DNA of 64,000 bases. Source: Neurospora intermedia (lineage: Eukaryota; Ascomycota; Sordariomycetes; Sordariales; Sordariaceae). A model generated the notes under the pieces. The model ran no database searches. It was given only the letters and a program-made list of their open reading frames with translations, and was not told the origin of the DNA. The translations under genes and the position numbers were made by a program. Positions within the stretch are counted from its first letter, which is position 1. The number at the start of each line of letters is the position of its first letter. Positions 21,585 through 33,430 of the stretch are shown here, one piece after another. The stretch lies in contig BTPP01000002.1 in NCBI GenBank assembly GCA_037102815.1, positions 3,844,001 through 3,908,000 of the forward strand, read 5' to 3'.

Positions 21585-23679
21585 TTAGATCCGGTAAGAA
21601 CGATGCCAACACGGGTTGAGGTGGCCGAGGTGCTGTTCGATCTTATAGAAAGAGCGCTCCTCTTTCTTCTGTTATAAAACCACAATGGAGCGTTAGTCAA
21701 CGAACAGGCCCCCATTTGACAACAACAATCTCCTCCAAGAAAGGAAACAACAATGAACGTACCTCAGACTTAGCATTAATCTTTTGCTTCTTCGGAGCAA
21801 GAAGGCACTTCACCGTGTCCCTCTTGAACTTCTGGAACCAATCCGACCTCTCCAGCAGCGCCTCCAAGTCAATCGTGCCCGCAACCCTTGTGCTCTCATT
21901 CACAAACGGCTCAACGCTAATCACCACCTTCTGCAGACTTCCCTTCTTCCGCAGCACGTCCAGCCGATTGATGGACCACGTGAAGAAGCGAAAGAACTTG
22001 AAGGTCGAATACGGCATCTTACCGCTCGCAAACCGACCCTTACGCTGGATCAGACTCTTGACATCCTTGGGCCGGACATGGGCGCTCCGCATCGCCACCA
22101 CGATCTCCAGCGTCTTGACATTCCTGCACTTCTTCAACCAGTCCAGCGCGTCCCGCTGCATGTCGCACTGGTCGCGATGGTACACAGGACCGAGGTGCCA
22201 CGCCACGTGCTCCACGTACTCGGTCAGCAGCGGCGACAAGGTCGCGTCCTGCCAGAGCAGGTTCATCGACTCCGTCAGCTTGTCGCTGCCGTGCCAGCTG
22301 TCGGAGTAGTTCCAGCGGAACTGGGAGTCGTACCGCAGGTACAACTGCGTGCAGCGAAAGTACTCGGCGTAGGCGACGTTGCGGATTGCCGAAGAGATGG
22401 CGCCGAGCTTGAAGAGACCGCGGAGCTGGGCGCGCAGGTGGCGGGGCTTGGAGTAGAATTCGAGGCGATGCTGGTAAGAAGCTTGGGCGGAGGGCGAGGT
22501 GTCGGGGGTGGTGTGCCAGACGAAGCGGTAGATGATCAGTTTGAGCTCCTCGGGGAGCTTCATGAAGGGGAAGATTCCTTGGGGTTGGAATGGGGGTGAG
22601 CGGATTGGGGCTGTGGTTGGGGCAGCAGGAACCAGGCCGGCAGCACGCCGAGCGGCAGCCTGAGACTGAGCGGTAGCAATGGCTCTCTGCCTCAGCCGAG
22701 CGGTCATAACCCCAGACTGAGCGGTAGTAGAACGCTTCCGCTGAGCGGCCATAAGAGCAGATGGAGTCTGCTGGTGAGTGGTAGCTTGACCTTGAGCTTG
22801 AGCGGCAGCCTGGGCCTGAATTTGAGCAAAAGCCTGAGCATCAGCCGCAACAACTGCTCTCTGACCTTGAACATAGGCCTGCTTCCCAGCGGCCATAAGA
22901 GGCACTTGTTGATCGATGGCTGTGGCCGGGTTTCTACCCGTGACAGAGGGGCCTACGACAGGATTAGCCACGACATGGGACTGGTTGGCCGTAGCCTGAT
23001 TGCTGTTGAAAGGGTTGCCGAAGGCCCAGTTGCCCGTAATAGAGTTGCCCGCAACCGGAGTGTCTACGATGGGACTAGCTCCAACCGGACTGCCTACAAT
23101 CTGGTTACCTCTAGCTGAGTTGCTTGTGGCCGAGTTGTCTATGACCCAGTGGTTAGTGACGGAGTTACCTGCGATAGCTTTGCCTGTGGCCGAGTTACCT
23201 GAGGTCCAGATGACTCTAGCCGAGTTGTTTGTGACTGAGTTGCCAGAATTCCAGTTGCCCGTGGCTGAGGTACCTACGACTGGGTCGAGGAGGAATTCGG
23301 GAATCAAGTTGCCTATAACCGGGTCGGTGAAGATATCATAGTCGACACCAGAGCCCCTCTCACCTGTGACCGAGGTGCCTATGGCTGGGTTGAGGCCGTT
23401 GCGGGGAATCGGGTTGCCGATAACTGGATTATCGACAACAGAAGTGTCGATGACCGAGTCGTCTAGAATCGAGTTGTAACCGCGCAAGTTGCCAGTGACC
23501 CAGTCGTCCCAGTTAAAGTGGTCGTCCAGGCCCGGATTGCCGGCGAAGTTCCATCCGTCGTCTCCGTCACCGTTGCCGTAGCCGTAATAGACGCCGCCAT
23601 AGTCGTAGCCATAGCCGTTACCTAGGGCTAGGCTAGGAAGGGCATTCCATTCTCCATAATAATCATTGGAGAAAGACAT
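21585..23679 (-). CDS. 2EXR-domain protein with N-terminal pentad-repeat tract, 666 aa, two exons
   Basis: Exons are 23679-21763 and 21668-21585, joined by a 94-base GT-AG intron in phase 0. The protein opens with a Gly/Tyr/Asp-rich stretch, then a tract of five-residue repeats (about residues 75-255, such as GNSVT, GNSAT, DNSAT, GNSIT), then an Ala/Gln-rich segment (about 260-350). A 2EXR-type motif follows near residue 373 (KLPEELKLIIYRFVW) with the usual family continuation (LFKLGAISSAIRNVAYAEYF, LRYDSQFRWNY, EHVAWHLGPVY, LDWLKKCRNVKTLEIVV). 2EXR proteins are an F-box-like fungal family of unknown function. The last exon codes for a tail ending IEQHLGHLNPCW...YRI-stop, shared with two paralogues at 55.6 and 59.7 kb, which supports the intron. 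If unspliced, the frame would instead stop after 660 residues at 21697. The long N-terminal repeat region is absent from the other paralogues. Confidence 0.85.
22914..23457 (-). repeat. coding 15-bp minisatellite (pentad repeats)
   Basis: Degenerate 15-base units (plus-strand flavour GAGTTGCCTGTGGCC) run in frame through the 2EXR gene and give about 35 five-residue repeats with small-hydrophobic, Thr/Val, Gly/Asp, Asn/Thr and Ser/Pro preferences. The periodicity persists in many units despite sequence divergence, which suggests selection for a repeating fold or linker. Confidence 0.75.
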
Positions 23680-24850
23680 GATTAATTGGAAGATGTCGTA
23701 TGCAAGGCACTTGGTGCGTCAAGTCCAGAGGTGCAGCCACACGAGTCTTCCAAACGTTGTCTGATGGCCGATGGTAAGTCTTCTTAAAAAGCGAAGAAGA
23801 TATGGTAGTATAAGATATCAAGAATTTGTTTCGAAAGCAAAGAAACATCGGGTAGCAATAAACAGACCAAGATTTGTGTGGCCCGCAGAGCCTCAAGGCA
23901 GGTGAAGGATGCTTAGCAAATTCAACCTGAGGAAAGGCGGACAGTATCTCCCCACAAACTGGAGGCGGTATGTTTGGAAAATTGGGGCTATTAGATAATG
24001 AATTACCCTTCACTCGAGGTTCGTTCGTAGGAGGGGGGGAGGGGAGGGGGGATACAACAACATGCAGGTACTTCTACCCAGTTCTTCACTTCATCAAGTT
24101 CATCCAATCTGTTGAAATGTTTAGCCACAGGACCACCCCTCCCCCTTTTTGAGCCCCATGTGGCAGCCGGCAGTTCTACAGAGAACATACATGTAGCATA
24201 TGAAAGTTGGAAAGGAATTATTACGGCAGGCAAAGCACGTTTGGAAATTGCTACACTGTTGAAACCTATTTTCAGAGGTGATTTGGGTGAACTAGACATT
24301 TGTTTCTTAGTACAGCGACCAAGTATTCAACCGCGGATGTTTTCCCAATGATATCAAGGACTAATACAGAATAACCAAGAATCCCACTACCAGCACCAGT
24401 ACCGCAGAACAATTCTCTGATAATTCCAAGCAGCTATGGCACAAAAGACAACTGGAATGTTGCTGACAAAGCCGTGTGCTTACCCCTTGGTGGCGCCGGA
24501 AAGCCAAGTCAGGGGGTCGTCCTTTGTTTGTCCCAACCAAACACCAACCAAACCCCTCGTCGCTACGAGGACTTGCCTGTGCTGGAATAGGAAGAATTAC
24601 TACCGAGAATCGTGCGAGTTGACATAGAGAGTTGCAAAATGACAGGGGATAGATGGAGACTAAGTGAGTGGACATACAATGACTGACTAACCTAGGGAAT
24701 ATCTGCCCTAACACATGGAGAGAATAGAAACAGCAGGGTTGTGGCATTGTCAGAATGTTAGGTAAAGGTAGATGCGTTAGGAAGATGACACCGGGTGTAA
24801 TATTTGGGGGGCGGGACTAATCAACTAGTAGCTTGAAGGTAAAGTTTTAT
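23680..24850. other. intergenic region left of the transposon block
   Basis: About 1.2 kb of normal composition containing the promoter of the 2EXR gene. No gene is seen. The last five bases, TTTAT, are the target-site duplication of the outer Copia. Confidence 0.6.
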
Positions 24851-25020
24851 TGTGAGATCACCAACGAGATCAAGCGGTTGGATACGATTGATTGAGTGCT
24901 ATAGAGAAGAAAGAGGAAGAGGGAGACTAGCGGAGTCTAGAAGGCTAAATGTGGTACGGTCTGGGCAGGGCATAGAGTGGGGACTGGGCTGTACCTAGTA
25001 AATGCCATGACCTACTAATA
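24851..25020 (-). repeat. 3' LTR of the outer Copia (170 bp)
   Basis: Matches 53342-53511 over its full length as a direct repeat. It is far more GC-rich than the interior. Confidence 0.93.
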
Positions 25021-28000
25021 CACCCCCATAGATTAGAAGACCGCTAAAACAGTGTCTAAACCTCTAGTATACTATTTATATTGTAATATCTTTTATAGTA
25101 TTATTGATCAAGCCTAGGGAACCTTCTTTTGAACCATACTAATCAACTTAATGAATCTCGCGTACTTATCCGGCTTTAATAGTTTCGTTAGACCGTCCGC
25201 CGGCATTTTATTACCCGGTAAATACTCAATCGCAAATACCTTCCTATCCACCTCTTAGATCAACTATTTATACTGTATATCGATATATCGATTCCTAGCT
25301 AGTATATTGGGGTTAAGAATCCGATCTTTGGCGTTACTACTATCTATATAAAGAATCCTATTAATTTTGTAGAGACCTAGATTTATATTTAAATCATTTA
25401 GCATACTACTAACCTAATTGAACGCTTTAATTATTAGAACCAAATTGGTAAACTCTACTTTTATTATACTAGTTGTAACGAAATTCTACCGTTTAGACTT
25501 CTAAAGGACGGGGCTACAAATAAAGAATACAATATAGCCAACTATACTCTTCCTTATTAGGATATCGTCGGTAAAGGAGGCGTCTATATATATATAGAAG
25601 AATAGGGCTATTGACGGCGAAAATATACCGCCCAATTTAATACCTAAATCGGGGTATTCGGATAAATACCGCTATAAATACTTTATAACAACGAAGTAAC
25701 GGTCGGTAGGCTTCTTAATACCCTCTAATAGTTTATTAACGGTAAAGGCGATATTTAATTGGGTATTTATTAATAGCTAATTTAAGGAGCTAATCTTCTT
25801 AGGGTAAGACTTAGCTTCGTCTAGGGATACGTCAATACCCTTATAAACCTTATAGTCCGGTAGTTATAGTATTTTAACGCTATAGAGCTTAGTCTTACCG
25901 TCGTTAAACTTAGCGATAATTAATTTAATATATTGCTATTAGGATATAAAGATTATACGAATCTATCAATCTCTAACAATATTATATCCCAAAAATATAT
26001 ATACCTAACCCAATTCTTTAAGCTTAAAGTAGTTAGCTAGCTAGTCTTTAATTTAATTAACGATAGCTACGGTTAGCGCGGCTACGAAAAGGTCATTAAC
26101 GTATAATACTAATAGCACTCCCAACGCTTTATTAATAAGTAAACAAGAGTCTACAGAGACTAATTAAAATCTAACTTCTTTAAATACTAGCACTAAGGTA
26201 TTAAATTAGTAAAGTAGGGAACGTTTAAAATTATAGAATACTTTAGTAAATTAGTATACTACATTTTCTTTACTATAACCGGGTATAGGCTTCTTAAACG
26301 CTATTAGCTATTCAATGTAATATTAAATATTATTAAGTATAAGCGTATTTAAAAAGGCAGTATCAAAATCGAATTAATAATACTTATAATTATTTATAGC
26401 TATAATAGCTAAGAATAATCTAACACTAACCGAATATACTACCGCTATATATATCTTTTGAACCGCCTAATTACCTTATTCGAAATTACTATAAACTACC
26501 TATCTAACTCTGGCTTTCCAATCTTTATTATCGATATTAAACTTCTCGTTATATACCTATTTTCTAAGTAGAACTTCCATCTTTTTAAATCTAGGAACTA
26601 AAATATAGATTCTCCTATCTTCGAGCGCCTTGACCTGCTTTTCTATAGCTAGTAATTAGTATAATTCAAAATTCTTTTACCTTTATACAATTCGATAATT
26701 CTTAAGTATAAAACGCTAGGCTTTGTCGGTAGCGATAATTACCATATTATAATCGATTTTAATAGTAGTAAAATAGTAGATAGGTGTACGTTTGACGAGA
26801 CGTCCCTTTATTATACTATGAAAATTATTGGGTAAATCTACCGAATTTTGAACAATATTGCTATTACTATCTTTTACCCTTTGAATATTATATTTGAAAT
26901 TTACTAATTTAGCTATAGAGTAATAAAATTTACCTTTATTTACCTCTATATATAGTACCTAAATACTAGACTTAGAGGGTTAGCTTCTCTATCCTAACTG
27001 TACTTAGGTAGATTATTGGCTTATAGGGTCTAATAGAATCGTTATAGGGCCTGAATTTGAACTCGGAGGGCCCGAATTCGGGTTCGGAAGGTCCGAATTC
27101 AAAGCTTATTTCTCTAAGTTCTTCAATTAGAGTTACAACTTATTGATTCGCAATACTAGCGATAGGGTGTATTGTCGCGTTCGAGTAGGGTTCGGTATGC
27201 CAATCGGTAGCAATCGAACTATTAAAGCGGGTTATTAAAGACTATTGGGCAGTAAGGTGCTTAGAGTAGTATAGATAGTCATCTCGTTAGAATCGCGTCG
27301 GTCGCAATTGTAGTCGCGGGGTATAGGGTCTTCTTTATTAAAATCTTTAAAATTAAGAAGGTTGTTATCGTTGTATTCGATAGTTTCTCTAACTAGTAAG
27401 CTTAATAGTTATTATTACTATAGCGGATTTAGCGACGAGCGTACTAGCGATAAGGGCGTTAGAGAGTTTAATATTAGAATTGGGGTCGGCGACGGTAATA
27501 CTAGTAGTACTATAATAATTAGAGTATTCTAGGGAGGCGCTATAATTGCTAGAATAGTCGGAACGATTATAATAATCGAATTGACTAGAGCGGTTACGGT
27601 AACCGGCGCGGCTAGAGCGGCTAAGGGTACTAGTATAACCTCTAGTGAAAGTAGCAATATAATCGTTATCTCCTATATTTTAACTTCTTACTTAAATAAT
27701 TTAATTACTTATTAGGTTAATAACTTCTATAAATATAACTATAGAATTATACTATCAATCTTAACCCAAATCTAGTAACCGCTATTAGCTACTTTATTAA
27801 TTTTATCGATTGTCTAGTTTAAAAAAATAATATAATATTTAATAACGCTACCGTTGTTACTATAGGCTGGATCTTTGTAATTGACCGGGTCTTCTTTAAG
27901 GAAGGTTACCGCGCTAGCTCTAACGATCTCGCTAGTATAAAGGTTCTAAATAAATATAATACGACTATAAATATCGTTAAAACCGATAAAATAACCCTTC

Positions 28001-29818
28001 TATATTCTAGCATGAAATTTATCGCCTTGTAATCGCTTTTCTAGCTTAATAAAATAATAAACCGTATAGAAGTAAGATCTTAAATACTTGAGATATAGCT
28101 TCTTAATTTCGTCTAGGAAGTTGGCTGCCTCAGCGAGCAACTCCTATAAACTCTTACCTCCAACGTTGGCTTTAGAAGGTAGTAAATTGAAGACTCTAAT
28201 GATATAATTTACTATAAATAGTTATAAATACTCTAGGATATTTAAATTTATTATTAAAATTTTAGTATATTGTATAATAATAGCGCTAACTCTCTTAATC
28301 TTTCCTTACATCTATAGGGTATAGGGTATTAACTTTATTAACTCTACGCCTTCTATACGAGCTTATTTAACGATTTTACTACGTTAAAATTCTTTAGTAC
28401 TAAAGCCAAATTCTAGACCGCTATCAAGACTAAATACCCTAATTTTAAGTCTACCGCTTTAAAGTTTAGCCCACTTCTTAAACTCTTTAATTTATACGAA
28501 GATATCGCCTTTATTAATTATAAACCTTACCTAATAGAAGCCGGTAACTTAATTAATAAAATAAATTATATATTTATAGCCTTTATAGCCGGGAAGGGTA
28601 TAGGAGACAATATCGACGTAAATATAAGTTAATAATTAAATAGTTACTTTATTAGTAATTTTAGGGATTATATTATATACCTTTACTTTAATACAGGCTT
28701 TACAAAAATAGTTTTAGGTATTACTTAATTTAATACCGGCCGTTTTACAAGCTTTAAGAACCTAGTCTTTGCCTGTATATATAAGGCGACGGTATATTAT
28801 TAAGTAATTAATTAAAACTATTAAGGCGTAGCGGAAGTCTTAGGGAAAGTCTAATTGTACGTATATTAGCAGAACTAGAAGGTCGTTAATCTATTTATAT
28901 TAAATCGTAACTTTACTATACGTAGATATTTAGTTAGACTTCATATCCCAAACTATACCGTTATCGAAAAGACCTCTTATAGTTAATAGATTTATTAGGG
29001 TAGAGGGATTGTAGATATAGTCCTTAATTCTAACCTTAATAATTATATTATTCAAAGTGGCTATAATTAATTTAATAGTACTAATATAGTAAGTATAAGT
29101 CGAGGTTCCGTTGCTAATAATATAAATTAATAAATATAGAAATAGTTATATATCTATAAACTATTTAAAGTAATTAAAAATATTACTAGTATAGCCAGAA
29201 TCGTAAATAACCAGATCTCTAATACTATTTAGTAACTACCTTTGAACCTATTGGACTTTAACGGGATTACTATAAGTATATTGAAATTGAAGTTGAGAAT
29301 AATCGATTAATTGATTATTATTCTAAGTATAATTAATACGCTCAATAGTACTAGCTAGGGGCTCTAGTAAAAATCAATACTACTACCGCCTAAGCCGGAT
29401 AAGCCTATAAATATTCCACCTCTATATAATAAGGTAGAATTAGTAATAGTAGCGGGAATAGTAAAATTAATTAAAATATTATTAGTAAGGGCACTAGTAC
29501 CAACGGCTACCTTCTTAACTATTATATCCTTCTTAGGCTTCTAAATATTAGGGGCCTATTCAGGGAAGCAAACCCAGCAGATATCGGCCTTCTTACTAAC
29601 GTAATAATTATAAAAGATATACTTCTAAGTAGGGTAGATCTTCTTATCGTAGTTAATACAATCGACTCGCTTATTATTATCCTTCTTCTTATCGGTCGAA
29701 CTACTATTACTATTATTATTATTATTCTTATTAGTATTATTATTATTATTATTAGCCGACTTTTGGATATTAATATTAATACTAGTACGGGATTTAACGT
29801 TACTAATATTACTAATGA

Positions 29819-30356
29819 TGTGGGGTGGTTGGTTCTTTTTTCTGTTTTTTCTTTTCTTACTTTGAACTTTTACTTTTATATAATGAGTAGAGGTATTAAG
29901 ACCTTGGCTTATTATGCATTGAGGAGCAGATCTATTATATTAGTCGGTTAGGACCCTAGGAATGTATTGAGTAGAGAAAGGGATATAAGGAGGAGATCCC
30001 GAGCTGAGAATAGGTAAAAGGATAGGTACTCCTAATTAGATAATACTTTTCCTTGAAAATAGATTAAGAAGTTCCGCTCCCGAAACTATAGAACTATTAT
30101 TTAATACCCTAGTAATAGTAAGCCTAATAATTTATCTATAATAAAATTAACCTTTAAATTTATTTAATTAGTTAGGATTAATAAAAAGAGTCTTATCCTT
30201 TTCGTTAGTCTTTAGTAGTAGTTAATGAATTGTAGTATTATTACTTTATTTCAATTCCTAAGGATAAAGGCTGTACCCAATTCTAGATTTGCTCCTCGCT
30301 ATATTTAGGTGTGGTAGGGTGTTTTTCTTTATTAGTATAATTTTTGTTCTATTTTA
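29819..30356 (+). repeat. 5' LTR of the Gypsy element (538 bp)
   Basis: Full-length direct repeat of 51835-52372. The two copies differ mainly by transitions. Confidence 0.92.
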
Positions 30357-30830
30357 AATAGTAATAAGGACGAAATAAATTTTAAACTCTTAATTAAATT
30401 GGCTAATGCGAATTTAAGAAGTTCTTAGAAAGGAGTTCCTAATGATGTAGAGGTTATTTTTAAGAATTTTAGAATATTAATTTAAGTATTAGGAATTAAA
30501 TAGTAAAGAGTTAGTTAATTCTTTTAGTAGAGGAGCCTCTTATTTAATTCGATAGAGACTTTAATTCCGGAAATATTTAGATTTCTGTTTTATTAACTAA
30601 TTTATAATTTGCCGGCAGTAGATTATAGATACTTTAAACTATTATATTTATAAAATTAGGATAAAAACCCTTTACTTTATAATTTTAAGACTAATTATAA
30701 TAAAGAAAGAAAATAAAATTAAATTAGAAAGACCCCGAATAGTATTTAAAAAGAAAGATTAAATAAAGAACGATAATTAAAAAGAGGGTCTATGTAAATT
30801 TATTCCTTATTAAATAATATTTAATATTCG
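30357..30830 (+). other. Gypsy 5' leader up to the inner Copia
   Basis: About 470 bases of AT-rich sequence between the Gypsy 5' LTR and the insertion point of the inner Copia. It ends in the target duplication ATTCG. Confidence 0.6.
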
Positions 30831-31646
30831 TGTTCGAAGGCCTTTTTCGTAGCCGACTATATCCTAGAAGGAGAAGCCGTGAGGGTGGAAGAAAAGAAAG
30901 AAATAGTCTTTTTCTTCTTCGTGGAAAAAGATGGAGGCCTCGTTGGAAATCAAGAGTTCTTCAGCCATAGATGGGTAGAGGAGTCAAAGACGAGTAGAAC
31001 GGTATGCAGTTTGTGTGTGTAGCCTTTATATTGGTAAAGATATAGAAGAGTAACTATGGAGAAGAAAGAAGGCTTCTTCCTCGAGGGAAGGCTTCCTTCT
31101 TATAGACTTTCTGAGCCAACCGGTTGTCCTATGGACTGGCCGATTTCGTTATCGGATTCTTTGGCTTCCGAGGATTCCGGAAACGGTTTGTTTGTTTGTT
31201 TTCGTTGAGGAATGGCCGAGGAATAGGAATTCCAAAGTCCTTTGTTTACCTGGGCCGCTTTCGGAAGCTGGGCATTCCAAGGCTTTCTTTCATTCCTGGG
31301 CCGCTTCCTGGAGCTGGGCATTCCTGGGCCACTTCTGGAAGCCACTTCTGGAAGCCACTTCTGGAAGCCACTTCTGGAAGCCACTTCTGGAAGCCAGCAG
31401 TACAGAGCCTCAACGACCAGTGCAGAGCCTCAACTACCCTCTACGAGGGTTAGGGTTATATACTGGAATTTCAACCACGTATATATAAAATCGAATAAAA
31501 TCGATAAAAATCAACCAAAAATACTGGGTATATATATATAGTATATATTACCCATATATAGTTGCTTATACTCGTAAGGTATAAGATAGACCCGTAAAAC
31601 CGTTATATATATATAATATTATATAATATATATAGTAAGCCCAACA
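30831..31646 (-). repeat. 3' LTR of the inner Copia (816 bp)
   Basis: Looks identical to 37844-38659. It has a GC-rich core with internal repeats and AT-rich ends made of TATATA-type sequence. Confidence 0.95.
31328..31392. repeat. five 13-bp units with TTCnnGAA cores in the LTR
   Basis: Five tandem copies of GCCACTTCTGGAA. Each contains TTCTGGAA, which matches the paired core of a heat-shock element (TTCnnGAA). The same array lies in the other LTR at 38341-38405. Confidence 0.9.
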
Positions 31647-31960
31647 CTCCCCCGTAAACTAGTTACGGTAGTAATTAGGTTATAGATATATAGTATTATA
31701 TAATATATATATTAGAAAGTCTTTGATATAAGAGAAAATTTATAAAACTCTTATTGAAAAGGTAAAAATAATAAATATTTATAATATTTATTAAAAACCT
31801 TGATATATAGTATTTAATATACTAAATTATTATAGTAATTTATTACTTATAATATATTATTTCTATTATTATTATTATAATAATAAATAGTATAAGGTAA
31901 AAAGGTAAGTATTACCAAAAACCTTCAATATAGGAAAATCTTAAATTTAAGATAAAAAAC

Positions 31961-33397
31961 CTATAATTTTTCAATACCAATAATAGCCCGCCAGTTTGAT
32001 AGATATTTATTATCCATTGGCTTAGTTAAATTATCGGCTAATTGATCCTTAGTAGGAATATATATAATTTTTGCCTTATTATTATTAATAGCTTCCCTTA
32101 TAAAATGATACCTTATATCAATGTGTTTAGACCGCTTATGAAATTCTGGATTATTAGCCAGTTTTAAAGCAGCTGTATTATCCTCGTATATAGGGGGTAT
32201 AAGGGTAGGAATATTTATTATATTAATAAATAATTTATTTATTAATTCTAAAGTAGACTTTAGATATAATAATTCCTTTGTAGCTTCGGTTAAAGCCATA
32301 TATTCAGCTTCACACGTAGATAAAGCTACGGTCTTTTGAAGACTACTATTCCAAGAAATAATATTATTTCCTAAGGTAAAAATATACCCAGTAGTAGACC
32401 TTCTAGAATCTAAGCAATTAGCGTAATCGCTATCACAATAACCTTTTAATATAAGACTATTATTATATTTATTTTTATAGGTTATTCCTAATTCTGGATA
32501 TTTATTTAAATAACCAAATATTTGATCAACAGCCTTAAAGTGTTCAATACTAGGATTACTAGCATATTTAGCACAATATTGTATAGGGAAGGCTAAATCT
32601 GGCCTAGTTTTTAAGGCTAGATATAATAAAGATCCAATATATTGTTGATATAGTTTTATTTCTTCTTTAGAAGCTTGACCTTTATTTTTAACTAATTTTA
32701 TCTTAGTTAATGGTATTGATACTGGATTAATATCTAATTTATTATATTTTTCCAGCATTTTTCTGGTATATTTAGACTGGTGTAAATGAATAGAATTATT
32801 ATTTCTATTAATTTTAATTTCTATACCTAAAAAGGTATTAACTTCACCAAGGGATTGAAGTTTAATACTATTGGTAGCTTTTTCTACTACTTTTTCTATA
32901 GTAGATTTATTTGGGCCTATTATTATAAGGTCATCAACGTGACAGAGTATAATAATATTAATTTTATTATTTATAAAAACACCGTCGTCGAAGGGGAATA
33001 CTTCGAAATCTAAGGATTTTAATACCTTAGTTAAATATTTATACCAGAGTCTAGGACTTTGTTTAAGGCCGTATAAAGCCTTTTTCAATTTACAAACTTT
33101 ATTAGGTTGTAAATTATTATTATTATAATAACCAATAGGTGGAATAACGTATATATCCTCATCGATATAAGCGTGAACGAATGCATTTTTTACATCGTAT
33201 TGTAATAATTCCCAGCCATTAGTAATAGCTATAATAAAGAATATTCTATACGTTTCTGGCCTACAGACTGTAGAAAACGTTTCTAGAAAATCTAAGCCTT
33301 CTATTTGGTTAAATCCTTGGACTACCCAACGGCTTTTAAATTTATATTCTTCTTTAGAAGAATTTATAATATTATTATTATTAATATTATTATTTTC

Positions 33398-33430
<33 letters not shown>

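Noticed and set aside
29763-29951. 62-residue frame near the Gypsy 5' LTR
   Set aside because: It crosses the boundary between the outer Copia and the Gypsy LTR, so it is accidental.
31100-31541. Several 94-109-residue frames inside the inner Copia LTRs
   Set aside because: They are translations of the 13-bp tandem units and neighbouring repeats in the LTR core, identical in both LTRs, with no sign of being genes.
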